This document shows positions 1 to 9,236 of a stretch of DNA of 64,000 nt, in pieces. The notes beneath the pieces are model-generated. The model worked only from the letters and a program-made list of their open reading frames with translations. It searched no databases and was not told the origin of the DNA. Origin of the DNA: Noviluteimonas lactosilytica. Lineage in GTDB: Bacteria > Pseudomonadota > Gammaproteobacteria > Xanthomonadales > Xanthomonadaceae. The position numbers and the translations under genes are program-made. Location of the stretch: assembly GCF_020866925.1 (NCBI RefSeq), contig NZ_JAJGAK010000002.1:248001-312000 (forward strand), in the 5' to 3' direction. The first letter of the stretch is position 1, and the number at the start of each line of letters is the position of its first letter.

Positions 1-2
1 AC

Positions 3-977
3 GTGACGCACCCGCGCCATCGCTGGTGGCGACGGGCGAAGCGCGCTGCGTTCGCGGTCTTCCTGTGCATCGCCGCGTACCTGATCGTGCGCGCGGCGCT
101 GTCGATCGATTGGCAGGAAGTGCGCAAGGTCCTGGCCGACCTCAGTGCGTCGACGATCGCGATCGCCCTCGGCCTGACCGCGCTGAGCTACCTGCTGTAC
201 ACGGGCTACGACGTCGCCGCGCGCACCTACGCCGGCCACCACGTGCCGACGCCGCGCGTGATGGCGATCAGCGCGATCGCGTATGCGTTCGCGCTCAACA
301 TCGGCGCGGCGGTGGGCGGCGCAGGATTCCGCCTGCGCATGTATGCGCGCGAAGGCGTGACGCTCGGACGCATCACGCGCGTGATCGGGTTCTGCGTCGC
401 GACCAACTGGGTGGGCTACATGCTGATCGCGGGCGTATTGTTCGCGATCGGCACCGTCGTGCCGCCGCCCGACTTTCCGTTGCGCGCGTTCGGCCTCGGC
501 AGCGGCGCGGCGCTGCGCGCGATCGGCGTGGTGTTGCTGGCTTGCGCGTTCGCCTATTTCGTCGCCTGCCACGTCACGCACGGCCGCGTGTACCACGTGC
601 GCGGCCATCACTTCCGGTTCCCGACGCCGCGCCTGGCGCTGCTGCAGTTCGCGATGGCCGCGACGAACTGGACCCTGATCGGCCTCGTCTGCGCGCAATT
701 CCTCCCCCAGGTGGGGGATGCGCAAGTCATCGCGACGGTGTTGCTCGCGTCCGTCGCGACCGCGCTCGCGCACGTGCCGGCGGGCATCGGCGTGCTGGAA
801 GCCGTATTCATCGCGATGCTGGGCCATCGCGTGCCGCCCGCGCACCTCGTCGGCGCGCTCCTTGCATTCCGAGCGTGCTACTACCTGCTGCCGCTGCTGA
901 TCGCGGCCGCGGGCTACGCGTGGCTCGAACTCGCGTCGCGGCCGTCTTCGACATCCCCCTCCGTTGCGAAGCAGTAG
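3..977 (+). CDS. YbhN/UPF0104-type integral membrane protein (possibly 5'-incomplete)
   Basis: A very hydrophobic 324-residue protein with about seven or eight predicted membrane segments. It begins with a basic stretch (HPRHRWWRRAKR) followed by a first transmembrane helix at about residues 14-34. The pattern matches the lysylphosphatidylglycerol synthetase N-terminal flippase-like (UPF0104/YbhN) family, whose isolated members lack the C-terminal aminoacyl-transferase domain; no such domain is present here. The GTG at position 3 is the first in-frame start, but the window begins there, so the true start may lie upstream. A role in lipid translocation or envelope lipid homeostasis is inferred from the family only. 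The gene ends 39 bp before the histidine kinase, in the same direction, and could be cotranscribed with it. Confidence 0.7.
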   Translation: MTHPRHRWWRRAKRAAFAVFLCIAAYLIVRAALSIDWQEVRKVLADLSASTIAIALGLTALSYLLYTGYDVAARTYAGHHVPTPRVMAISAIAYAFALNIGAAVGGAGFRLRMYAREGVTLGRITRVIGFCVATNWVGYMLIAGVLFAIGTVVPPPDFPLRAFGLGSGAALRAIGVVLLACAFAYFVACHVTHGRVYHVRGHHFRFPTPRLALLQFAMAATNWTLIGLVCAQFLPQVGDAQVIATVLLASVATALAHVPAGIGVLEAVFIAMLGHRVPPAHLVGALLAFRACYYLLPLLIAAAGYAWLELASRPSSTSPSVAKQ

Positions 978-1016
978 GGTGTCTGCGGAGACGAAAGCAG
1001 TTCTCTCGAAACGCGC

Positions 1017-4000
1017 ATGGATACGCACGGACACGAGGCCGAGCGACGACTCGCCGGTGAAGGCGACTGGCTACGGCGAGTGCGTGCCTTCGATTGGGCA
1101 TCGACCCCGCTCGGACCCCTCACGAGCTGGCCGCATTACCTGCGCACGGCCCTGCAACTCCACGAAAACGAGATCGACCACCTGCGCCGCCTGCAGGGGC
1201 TGAGCACGCGCTTCGTGCGCGACGACCAGGACGAGGACGCGTTGCTGCAGGAAGTCGTGGCGGCGGCGGTCGCCATCACCGGTGCGCAGAGCGGCGATCT
1301 GCGGCTGGTGCACGACGACGGCAGCCTCGGGCTGATCGCGAGCCAGGGATTCGAGCGCAGCTTCAACGACTTCCACCGCGCGGTGGACGCCACCCAGGTA
1401 GCCGATGAAGCCGCGTCCACCGCGCGACGCCTGATGGTCGAGGACATCGGCGACACCCCGTGGTTCGACGACACCACGCGCGCGGCGCTCGCGGACTGCG
1501 GCATCCGATCGCTGCAGTCGACGCCGCTGCTCGCGCGCGACGGCCGCGTGCTGGGCGTGCTCAGCACGCACCATCGCGACGGCGTGCCGGGCGAACGCGA
1601 CCTGCTGCTGCTCGACCTGCTGATCCGCCAGGCCGCCGACTGGATCGAACGCGCCCATGCGACCGAACAACTGGAAGACAGCGAACGCCGCCTTCGCACG
1701 ATCCTGCACCAGACCGTCGCCGGCATCATCGTCGCCGACGCCGACGGTTGCCTGAGCTACGTCAATCGTTGCATGTGCCGCATGCTCGGCTATCGCGAAG
1801 ACGAGTTGATCGGCAAGCACATCGCGGCGATCACCGATCCGGTCTCCGTCGAACCCACGCTCGATGGCGTGCGCCGGCTCGAAGCCGGCATGCCGAGCCT
1901 GACGATGGACGAACGCTTCCTGCGCAAGGACGGCCATTCGATCTGGAGCAGCGCGAGCGTCACCTCGCTCCGCGGCCCCGATGGCAATTACGAAGGCTTC
2001 ATCGCGGTCATCATCGACATCGGCGAGCACAAGCGCCTGGAAGTCTCGCTGCGCGAACAGGCCGAACGGCTCGAACTCGCGTTGCAGACCGGACGCCTCG
2101 GCACCTGGCATCTCGACCTGCTCACGCTGGAGACGCTGGCCTCCGACCAATGCAAGGCGAACTTCGGCCTCGCGCCGGACGAACGCCTCGACTTCCATCG
2201 CGCGTTCGAGGAACTGATCCACCCCGAGGACCGCGACACGATGCGCAAGGCGCTCGCGCAGACCATCGCCGCGCACGGTCATTACGACGCCGAATTCCGC
2301 GTGCTGTGGCCGGACGGTTCGGTGCACTGGATCGTCTCGCGCGGTCGCGCCGTGTACGACGCCGACGGACGCGCGATCGCGATGACGGGCGTGAACTTCG
2401 ACGACACCGATCGCCGCGCCGCGGTGGAGCAGTTGCGCGAGAACGAAGCGCAGCTGCGCCGCACGATCGAGGACGCGCCGCTCGCGCTCGCGCTGCATGC
2501 CGACGACGGCGAAATCCTCAACCTCAGCCGCCACTGGACCGAACTCACCGGCTACACCAAGGAAGACGCGCCGGTGCTGCAGGAGTGGCTGCGTCGCGCC
2601 TACGGCATCCGCAACGGCGGCTTCCGCGATGCGATCGAGCAGATCTTCGGCGGCGACCACGCGATGGTGCAGACCGACATCGAGATCGTCACGCGCAACG
2701 GCCAGCCGCGCACGTGGAGTCTCAACGCGTCATCGCCGGGCAGGCTGCGGGACGGACGCCGTTATGTCGTCGCAATGGCGCTGGACATCACCGAGCGCAA
2801 GCGCGCCGAAGCGCTCATGCGGCGTTCGGCCGCGCGTGCGGCGTTCCGCGTGTCGCTCAGCGACCTGCTGCGGCCGCTGCAGGACACGGTCGAGATCCAG
2901 TGCGCCGCGGCGACCGCGCTGTGCGAGCACCTCGGCGCCGACCGCACGCTGTACGCCGAGGTCGACGAGAACGGCAACACGGTACGCGTGCACACCGACC
3001 ACTGCCGCGAAGGCGTGCCCTCGGCGAGCGGTCGACACGAGCTCACGTCCTTCGGCGACGAGATCGGCCATCGCCTGCGCGCGGGGCGCACCGTCGTGCT
3101 CGACGATGCGCACGCCTCCAGCACGCTCGGCCAGCACGAACGCGATGCCTACGAACAGGTGCACGTGCGCGCGCACGTCAGCGTGCCGTTGGTGAAGGAA
3201 GGCCGCCTGTGCGCGCTGCTCAGCGTGCAGCAGGCGTCGCCGCGCCTGTGGGCGGGGGACGAGATCGCGTTGATCGAGGAAACGGCGGAACGCACGTGGG
3301 CGGCGATCGCGCGTGCCCGCGCGGAGGGCGCCGTGCGCGAGAGCGAAGCGCGCCTGGAAGAGGAACTCGCCGACGCCACGCTGCTGCAGAGCATCAGCGC
3401 CGAACTCGTGCACGAGCAGAGCGAGGACACGTTGTACGACAAGCTCGTCGCCGCCGCGACGGCGATCATGCGCTCGCAGTTCGCGGTCCTGCAGCGTCTG
3501 CACCCGGAGCGCGGCAACGGTGGCCAACTCGAACTGCTCGCCTCGCGCGGCTTCAGCGCGCAGCACACCACGGACTGGACCTGGATCGACGCCGGCCCCG
3601 CGTCGCGCAATTGCAGCGCGCAGTCGTTGCGCGCAGGCAAGCGCATCACCATCGTCGATGTCGAAAAGGAGCCCGCGTTGGCGGGCACGGCCGACCTCGA
3701 CCGGTATCGCCACGCGGGCGTCGCCGCCGTCCAGAGCACGCCGCTGTTCGCGCGCGACGGCGCAGTCGTCGGCATGCTGTCGACGCACTGGACGCGCCCG
3801 CACATGCCGGCCGACCGCGACCTGCGCCTGATCGACATCCTCGCGCGCCAGGCCGCGGACCTGATCGAACGTCGCCAGGCGCTCGAAGACCTGCGTTCGG
3901 CCGACCGGCGCAAGGACGAATTCCTCGCCACCCTCGCCCACGAGCTGCGCAACCCGCTCGCCCCGCTGCGCAACTGCCTGCACATCCTGCGCGCGCGCGA

Positions 4001-4997
4001 GGGCGACGACGCGCAACTGCACAAGCTGCACGGGATGATGGAACGGCAGGTGTCGCACATGGTGCGGCTGGTCGACGACCTGATGGAGGTCTCGCGCATC
4101 ACCCGCGGCGAGATCGAACTGCGCAAGCAGCGTGTGTCGTTGCGCGACGTGCTCGAGACCGCGATCGAAACCAGCCGCCCGCTGCTCGAACAGGCCAACC
4201 ATCATTTCCAGCTCGACGTAGCGCACGAAGCGATGCAGCTCGACGCCGACCCGATGCGCCTGGCGCAGGTGTTCACCAACCTGCTCAACAACGCGGCGAA
4301 GTACACGCCCGGCGGCGGCAACATCACGCTGCAGACGCATCGCGACGGCGACGTCGTGGAAGTGCGCGTGCGCGACGACGGCATCGGCCTGACCGCGGAG
4401 ATGCTCACCGAAGTGTTCGACATGTTCACCCAGAGCGAACACGGGCGCGCGCATTCGCAGGGCGGGCTCGGCATCGGACTGACGCTGGTGAGAAGCCTCG
4501 TCGAACAACACGGCGGCACGGTGGAAGCGCGCAGCGGGGGCCTCGGCCAGGGCAGCGAGTTCGTCGTGCGCCTGCCGCTCGCCGACGTCGTGCACGTGGA
4601 GGAAGGCGGCGACTGGCCGGTGGTGCGCCAGCGCAACGCGATGTCGATCGTCGTCGCCGACGACAACCACGAGAGCGCCGATTCGATGGCCCTGTTCCTG
4701 CAGATGCGCGGCCACGATGTGCGCACGGTATACGACGGTCGCGCGGCGCTCGATGCGATCGCCGAACGCCTGCCCGACGTCGTGCTGCTCGACCTCGGCA
4801 TGCCGACGCTCGATGGTTACGAAACGTGCCAGCAGATCCGCGCGATGCCCGGCGGCGACAAGATCGCGGTGATGGCGACGACCGGCTGGGGCTCGGAAGC
4901 GGACCGCCAGCGCTCGGCGCAGTGCGGCTTCGATGCGCATTTGGTGAAGCCGGTGGATCCGGGGATGTTGCTGGCTCGGTTGGATGCGTTGCACTGA
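1017..4997 (+). CDS. Hybrid sensor histidine kinase with multiple GAF and PAS domains and a C-terminal receiver
   Basis: A 1326-residue soluble hybrid kinase with no membrane segments, so presumably a cytoplasmic sensor. Apparent order: an N-terminal segment with AFDWASTPLGPLTSWP (typical of GAF/PAS kinases), GAF (about 58-220), three PAS/PAC units (about 221-345, 346-475, 480-610), two more GAF domains (about 625-770 and 790-955), HisKA with phospho-acceptor His975 in LAHELRNPLAPL, HATPase_c (N-box NLLNNAAKY, G-boxes DDGIGL and GGLGIGL), and a receiver domain from about 1212 with phospho-acceptor Asp1259 in VLLDLGMP. The first and third GAF domains share the phrase QSTPLxARDG, suggesting internal duplication. 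No cognate response regulator lies next to it, so it is an orphan. Ligand and output are unknown. No strong ribosome site precedes the ATG; the next codons fit the family start. Confidence 0.9.
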   Translation: MDTHGHEAERRLAGEGDWLRRVRAFDWASTPLGPLTSWPHYLRTALQLHENEIDHLRRLQGLSTRFVRDDQDEDALLQEVVAAAVAITGAQSGDLRLVHDDGSLGLIASQGFERSFNDFHRAVDATQVADEAASTARRLMVEDIGDTPWFDDTTRAALADCGIRSLQSTPLLARDGRVLGVLSTHHRDGVPGERDLLLLDLLIRQAADWIERAHATEQLEDSERRLRTILHQTVAGIIVADADGCLSYVNRCMCRMLGYREDELIGKHIAAITDPVSVEPTLDGVRRLEAGMPSLTMDERFLRKDGHSIWSSASVTSLRGPDGNYEGFIAVIIDIGEHKRLEVSLREQAERLELALQTGRLGTWHLDLLTLETLASDQCKANFGLAPDERLDFHRAFEELIHPEDRDTMRKALAQTIAAHGHYDAEFRVLWPDGSVHWIVSRGRAVYDADGRAIAMTGVNFDDTDRRAAVEQLRENEAQLRRTIEDAPLALALHADDGEILNLSRHWTELTGYTKEDAPVLQEWLRRAYGIRNGGFRDAIEQIFGGDHAMVQTDIEIVTRNGQPRTWSLNASSPGRLRDGRRYVVAMALDITERKRAEALMRRSAARAAFRVSLSDLLRPLQDTVEIQCAAATALCEHLGADRTLYAEVDENGNTVRVHTDHCREGVPSASGRHELTSFGDEIGHRLRAGRTVVLDDAHASSTLGQHERDAYEQVHVRAHVSVPLVKEGRLCALLSVQQASPRLWAGDEIALIEETAERTWAAIARARAEGAVRESEARLEEELADATLLQSISAELVHEQSEDTLYDKLVAAATAIMRSQFAVLQRLHPERGNGGQLELLASRGFSAQHTTDWTWIDAGPASRNCSAQSLRAGKRITIVDVEKEPALAGTADLDRYRHAGVAAVQSTPLFARDGAVVGMLSTHWTRPHMPADRDLRLIDILARQAADLIERRQALEDLRSADRRKDEFLATLAHELRNPLAPLRNCLHILRAREGDDAQLHKLHGMMERQVSHMVRLVDDLMEVSRITRGEIELRKQRVSLRDVLETAIETSRPLLEQANHHFQLDVAHEAMQLDADPMRLAQVFTNLLNNAAKYTPGGGNITLQTHRDGDVVEVRVRDDGIGLTAEMLTEVFDMFTQSEHGRAHSQGGLGIGLTLVRSLVEQHGGTVEARSGGLGQGSEFVVRLPLADVVHVEEGGDWPVVRQRNAMSIVVADDNHESADSMALFLQMRGHDVRTVYDGRAALDAIAERLPDVVLLDLGMPTLDGYETCQQIRAMPGGDKIAVMATTGWGSEADRQRSAQCGFDAHLVKPVDPGMLLARLDALH

Positions 4998-5004
4998 AGA
5001 AGTG

Positions 5005-5158
5005 GCGGGAAACGGGAAACGAAGAGCGGGAAACGGGAGCGACGCATACGTCGCCCCGAGCGTTTCGATGAGCCGAAGATCGTCATTCGGCTCGTCGAGA
5101 AACCACCAGTCGCGAAACCTTCCCTCCCGTTTCCCGCTCCTGGTTTCCCGTTTCCCGC
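5005..5158. repeat. Extragenic GGGAAAC palindrome, copy 1
   Basis: Left arm 5005-5038 and right arm 5125-5158 are 34-bp inverted repeats differing only in a 4-nt spacer. Each arm is GGGAAACGGGAAAC, a short spacer, then AGCGGGAAACGGGA. Between them are two further stems: GCGACG/CGTCGC at 5039-5054, and a 13-bp stem at 5065-5098 containing GAGCCGAA/TTCGGCTC. The element fills the gap between the kinase stop and the pnp terminator, two convergent genes. Four more copies occur in the window. It has no coding capacity. Confidence 0.9.
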
Positions 5159-5171
5159 CTCTGCATGCCCC

Positions 5172-5200
5172 AAAAGAAAACGGGCCCCTCGCGGAGCCCG
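5172..5200 (-). terminator. Rho-independent terminator of pnp
   Basis: A hairpin at 5181-5200 (CGGGC...GCCCG, loop within CCCTCGCGGA) is followed on the minus strand by TTTTCTTTTG. It lies 31 bp past the pnp stop codon and closes the rimP-pnp operon. Confidence 0.8.
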
Positions 5201-5231
5201 TTCCCTTCAAAACCTGCGCAACCGTGCAGCG

Positions 5232-7340
5232 TTACTCCGCCGACACGCCCTCGCCTTCTTCCACCGCCTTCATCGACAGGCGGATGCGGCCCTGCTTGTC
5301 GACTTCGAGGACCTTGACCTTCACCACGTCGCCTTCCTTGAGCTTGTCGCTGACCTTCTCGACGCGCTCGTTGGAGATCTGCGAGACGTGCACCAGGCCG
5401 TCCTTGCCCGGCAGGATGGTCACGAACGCACCGAAGTCCATCAGCTTCACGACCTTGCCTTCGTAGATGCGGCCCGGTTCGACGTCGCTGGTGATCTGCT
5501 CGATGCGCGCCTTCGCGGCCTGCGCGGCGGCGGCGTTGACCGAAGCGATGACGATCGTGCCGTCGTCCTGGATGTCGATCTGCGTGCCGGTTTCCTTGGT
5601 GATCGCCTGGATGGTCGAGCCGCCCTTGCCGATCACTTCGCGGATCTTGTCCGGGTGGATCTTCATCGTGAGCAGGCGCGGCGCGAATTCCGACAACTCA
5701 CCGCGCGGCGTGGTGATGGCGTTGGCCATCTCGCCGAGGATGTGCAGGCGGCCGGCCTTCGCCTGCGCCAGCGCGACCTTCATGATCTCTTCGGTGATGC
5801 CCTGGATCTTGATGTCCATCTGCAGCGCCGACACGCCCTTCTCGGTACCGGCGACCTTGAAGTCCATGTCGCCGAGGTGGTCTTCGTCGCCGAGGATGTC
5901 GGACAGCACGACGTAGTTCGCGTCTTCCTTCACCAGGCCCATCGCGATGCCCGCGACCGGCGCCTTGATCGGCACGCCCGCGTCCATCAGCGCCAGCGAG
6001 GAGCCGCACACCGAGGCCATCGACGAGGAGCCGTTCGACTCGGTGATTTCCGACACGATGCGGATCGTGTACGGGAACTCTTCCATCGTCGGCATCACGG
6101 CGAGCACGCCGCGCTTGGCGAGGCGGCCGTGGCCGATTTCGCGACGCTTCGGGCCCATCATGCGGCCGGCTTCACCGACCGAGTAAGGCGGGAAGTTGTA
6201 GTGGAACAGGAAGTGTTCTTTGTACTCGCCGGCCGGCTGGTCGATGATCTGGCCATCGCGCGCGGTGCCGAGCGTGGCGACCACGATCGCCTGCGTTTCG
6301 CCGCGGGTGAACAGCGAGGAGCCGTGCGTGCGCGGGAGCACGCCGACCTTCGAAGCGATCGGGCGCACCGTGTCGAGCGCGCGGCCGTCGATGCGGACCT
6401 TCGTCGACAGCACCGAGTTGCGCATCGTGCTGTATTCGAGGTCGCCGAACTCCTTCGCGTATTCGCCCTGCGCCCAGCCTTCGGCTTCGGCGCGACCGGT
6501 CAGCGCGGTCCACGTTTCCTTCTTGATCTGCTGGATCGCATCGCGGCGCTCGGCCTTGTTGCGAATCTGGTACGCCTGGCCGAGCTGCGTGCCGCAGGCT
6601 TCGGTGATGGCGGCGATCAGCGCGTTGTTCTTCACCGGCGCGGTCCACGTCGACGGCTTGGTGCCGGCTTCGACGGTGAGTTCATTGATCGTGTTGATGA
6701 CGATCTGCATCTCGCGGTGACCGAACATCACGGCGCCGAGCATCACGTCTTCCGACAGTTCCTTCGCTTCGGATTCGACCATCAGCACGGCGTTGGACGT
6801 GCCGGCGACGACGAGTTCGAGTTCGGAATCGACGAGCTCGCTCGTCGTCGGGTTGAGCAGGTACTGGCCGTTCTTGTAACCGACCTTCGCGGCGCCGATC
6901 GGGCCCTGGAACGGCGTGCCGCCCAGCGAAAGCGCAGCCGAGGCGCCGATGAGCGCGAGGATGTCGCCGTCGACTTCCGGATTCAGCGACATCACGGTCG
7001 CGATGATCTGGACTTCGTTCTTGTATTCCTCGGGGAACAGCGGGCGGATCGGACGATCGATCAGGCGGGAGATCAGCGTCTCCTTCTCCGTCTGGCGGCC
7101 TTCGCGCTTGAAGAAGCCACCGGGGATACGGCCACCGGCGTAGAACTTTTCCTGGTAGTCGACGGTGAGCGGGAAGAAGTCCTGTCCTTCGCGCGCCGAC
7201 TTGGCGGCGACGGCGGTGACCAGCAGCACGGTGCCTTCGCACTTCACGACGACGGCGCCGGAGGCCTGGCGCGCGATCTCGCCGGTTTCGAGGGTGATCT
7301 CGTGCTTGCCGTACTGGAAGGTCTTGGTGATTTTCGCCAC
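5232..7340 (-). CDS. pnp: Polynucleotide phosphorylase
   Basis: A 702-residue exoribonuclease (3'-5' phosphorolysis of RNA, core of the degradosome). Two RNase PH-like domains occupy the first ~550 residues, followed by a KH domain at about 557-618 with [13 protein letters not shown] and an S1 domain at about 623-692. Length matches the family (about 700). The start is GTG at 7338-7340, giving the expected N-terminus [11 protein letters not shown]. It lies downstream of rpsO, the classic gammaproteobacterial pair, with an intrinsic terminator between them that should attenuate read-through. In E. coli pnp is autoregulated through its leader; nothing seen here proves that. Confidence 0.98.
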   Translation of the reverse strand: MAKITKTFQYGKHEITLETGEIARQASGAVVVKCEGTVLLVTAVAAKSAREGQDFFPLTVDYQEKFYAGGRIPGGFFKREGRQTEKETLISRLIDRPIRPLFPEEYKNEVQIIATVMSLNPEVDGDILALIGASAALSLGGTPFQGPIGAAKVGYKNGQYLLNPTTSELVDSELELVVAGTSNAVLMVESEAKELSEDVMLGAVMFGHREMQIVINTINELTVEAGTKPSTWTAPVKNNALIAAITEACGTQLGQAYQIRNKAERRDAIQQIKKETWTALTGRAEAEGWAQGEYAKEFGDLEYSTMRNSVLSTKVRIDGRALDTVRPIASKVGVLPRTHGSSLFTRGETQAIVVATLGTARDGQIIDQPAGEYKEHFLFHYNFPPYSVGEAGRMMGPKRREIGHGRLAKRGVLAVMPTMEEFPYTIRIVSEITESNGSSSMASVCGSSLALMDAGVPIKAPVAGIAMGLVKEDANYVVLSDILGDEDHLGDMDFKVAGTEKGVSALQMDIKIQGITEEIMKVALAQAKAGRLHILGEMANAITTPRGELSEFAPRLLTMKIHPDKIREVIGKGGSTIQAITKETGTQIDIQDDGTIVIASVNAAAAQAAKARIEQITSDVEPGRIYEGKVVKLMDFGAFVTILPGKDGLVHVSQISNERVEKVSDKLKEGDVVKVKVLEVDKQGRIRLSMKAVEEGEGVSAE

Positions 7341-7437
7341 GGGTGTAATTCCTTGGAAACTTTCGGATGGACCGCGCCGCGACCCTTGCCGCGGGCGGCT
7401 GCCGCCAGAGTCGGCGGCGGTTGGAACTGAGCGACGC

Positions 7438-7475
7438 TAAAAACAAGACCGCGGCGCATCGCTGCGCCGCGGTCC
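7438..7475 (-). terminator. Terminator/attenuator between rpsO and pnp
   Basis: A perfect 12-bp stem at 7448-7475 (GACCGCGGCGCA paired with TGCGCCGCGGTC) is followed on the minus strand by TTGTTTTT. It sits 10 bp past the rpsO stop and 98 bp before the pnp start, in the same place as the rpsO terminator of E. coli. Confidence 0.85.
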
Positions 7476-7485
7476 GGGGTTTCGC

Positions 7486-7746
7486 TTATCGGCGCAGGCC
7501 GAGCTTCTCGATCAGGGCCTTGTAGCGCTCGATGTCCTTGCGCTTGAGGTAGTCGAGGAGGCTGCGACGACGGTTGACCATCATCAGCAAGCCACGACGG
7601 CTGTGGTGGTCCTGCTTGTGCGTCTTGAAGTGGCCCGTCAGCAGTTCGATGCGGGCGGTCAGCAGGGCGACCTGGACTTCCGGCGAACCGGTGTCGTTGT
7701 CGCCGCGCTTGTGTTCGGAAATGACTTTTGCGGAATCGATGGACAT
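7486..7746 (-). CDS. rpsO: 30S ribosomal protein S15
   Basis: An 86-residue protein beginning [14 protein letters not shown], with the S15 signature region GDTGSPEVQ-like ([15 protein letters not shown]) and [21 protein letters not shown], the 16S rRNA helix 22 contact surface. Length is within the usual 86-89 range. An in-frame upstream extension of 46 codons exists but lacks homology; the ATG at 7744-7746 follows an AGAGAGAG ribosome-binding stretch. It primarily binds 16S rRNA in the platform of the small subunit. Its neighbours truB and pnp are as in E. coli. Confidence 0.98.
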   Translation of the reverse strand: MSIDSAKVISEHKRGDNDTGSPEVQVALLTARIELLTGHFKTHKQDHHSRRGLLMMVNRRRSLLDYLKRKDIERYKALIEKLGLRR

Positions 7747-7887
7747 GGACTCTCTCTCTGGATGCGAGGTTTGCAGGAACGCGCCGGCTGTCTCGACCGG
7801 GGCGCACCGCGTGCCCGCCGCTTGCGGATGGGTGGTGGTGCTGCGTGTGCTGCGAAAAGCCGCGGGATTGTAAGCCGCGCGCACCTT

Positions 7888-8859
7888 TCAGGACAAGGGT
7901 TTAGCTGCGATGGATGCGGGTTGGCCGAGGGCTGCGGCCCATGTGAAGAGGCGCTGCGGACGCAGGATGCCGGCCTCGTCGACCGCGCCCAGGCCCAATG
8001 CGCGCCCCGCTTCGTCGTACAGCGCGACGTTGCCGGGCGTGGAGGCCGCGCCGGCCACCGATTGCCCGCGCGCGAGGCGCTGCGCCTGCGCCTCCGAAAC
8101 CCGCAGGCCGGGCCAGGAGGCCATGCCCGCTTCGATCGGCAACAGGCAGGCGTCGAGCATGCGTTCGCCGCGATCGGCGAGCTCCTGCAACGCTTCCAGC
8201 GTCCACAGGCGCGGCTCGCGGAAGGGATCGACCCACAGGCGCCGCAGTTGCGCGACGTGCGCGCCGCAACCGAGCAGTTCGCCGAGATCGCGCACCAGGC
8301 TGCGCACGTAGGTGCCCGAGCCGCATTCGACGTGCAGGCGGAGCAGCGGCTCATCGCCGTGCAGCAGGTCGGCGGCGGAAATCAGGTCGAACGCGTGGAC
8401 GTCGATCGGGCGCGGGTCGACTTCGACCACTTCGCCGCGACGCGCCTTCGCATACAGCGGCTCGCCGCCGCGCTTGAGCGCCGAGAAGATCGGGGGACGC
8501 TGCATCTGCTGCGCGCCGGTGAGCTGGCGCAGGGCCGCGTCGATCTGCGAAATGGTGAGATGCGGCACCGGCCGTTCGCGCAACGGCTGGCCGTCGGCGT
8601 CGTCGGTGTCGGTGACGACGCCCAGTCGCGCGACCGTCTCGTACGCCTTGCGCGCGCCGAGCAGGCCGCCGGCGATCTTGGTTGCTTCACCGAAGCAAAC
8701 CGGCAGCAGGCCGGTGGCGAGCGGATCGAGGCTCCCGGTGTGGCCCGCCTTCTCCGCGCCGAACAGGTGGCGAACGCGTTGCAGCGCCTGGTTCGAACTG
8801 GCGCCCTGCGGCTTGTCGAGCAGCAGGATTCCGTCGAGCTTGCGGAACCTGCGCTTCAA
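7888..8859 (-). CDS. truB: tRNA pseudouridine(55) synthase
   Basis: A 323-residue TruB-family enzyme that isomerises U55 in the T-loop of tRNAs. The N-terminus has LDGILLLDKPQGASSN, and the catalytic motif AGHTGSLDPLATG puts the nucleophile at Asp45. The C-terminal region resembles a PUA-like RNA-binding domain. The start codon appears to be TTG at 8857-8859: it gives the usual short basic leader (MKRRFRKLDG), and no ATG or GTG exists before the conserved core. It starts 5 bp after rbfA. Confidence 0.97.
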   Translation of the reverse strand: MKRRFRKLDGILLLDKPQGASSNQALQRVRHLFGAEKAGHTGSLDPLATGLLPVCFGEATKIAGGLLGARKAYETVARLGVVTDTDDADGQPLRERPVPHLTISQIDAALRQLTGAQQMQRPPIFSALKRGGEPLYAKARRGEVVEVDPRPIDVHAFDLISAADLLHGDEPLLRLHVECGSGTYVRSLVRDLGELLGCGAHVAQLRRLWVDPFREPRLWTLEALQELADRGERMLDACLLPIEAGMASWPGLRVSEAQAQRLARGQSVAGAASTPGNVALYDEAGRALGLGAVDEAGILRPQRLFTWAAALGQPASIAAKPLS

Positions 8860-8864
8860 GCGGT

Positions 8865-9230
8865 TCAGGCCCCGCTGCCGGGTTGCTGCGGATCGTCGCG
8901 CAGCAGCTGGTCGATGCGTTCGCCCTTGTCGACCGAGTCGTCGTAGTGGAAATGCAGCTCGGGCACGTGGCGCAACTTCACCGCGCGCGCGAGCTGGTAG
9001 CGGATCTCCGGCGCGAGCGCCTTCAGCGCCTTCACCGTTTCCTTCGCGCGCTCGGGCTGGAGCACGGTGACGAACACCTTGGCGTGCGCCATGTCGCGCG
9101 TGACTTCCACGTCCGACACGCTGGTGGACCCGAGGCCGTGCTCGCGCACGGCCGCGTGGACCAGCGTGCCCAGCTCACGGCGGAGCTGGGCGGAAACGCG
9201 ATCGGTGCGATGGAAACTCTTCTGCGCCAT
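8865..9230 (-). CDS. rbfA: Ribosome-binding factor A
   Basis: A 121-residue KH-like 16S rRNA maturation factor acting late in 30S assembly and important at low temperature. The N-terminus (FHRTDRVSAQLRREL) and the central VSDVEVTRDMAHAKVFVTVL are characteristic. It lies 6 bp downstream of infB and 5 bp upstream of truB, the standard operon position. Confidence 0.97.
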   Translation of the reverse strand: MAQKSFHRTDRVSAQLRRELGTLVHAAVREHGLGSTSVSDVEVTRDMAHAKVFVTVLQPERAKETVKALKALAPEIRYQLARAVKLRHVPELHFHYDDSVDKGERIDQLLRDDPQQPGSGA

Positions 9231-9236
9231 GTGCGA

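Noticed and set aside
5005-5158. CRISPR-like array from the repeated GGGAAAC units
   Set aside because: Repeats are inverted arms with no regular unique spacers and no cas genes; the copies are dispersed over 57 kb.
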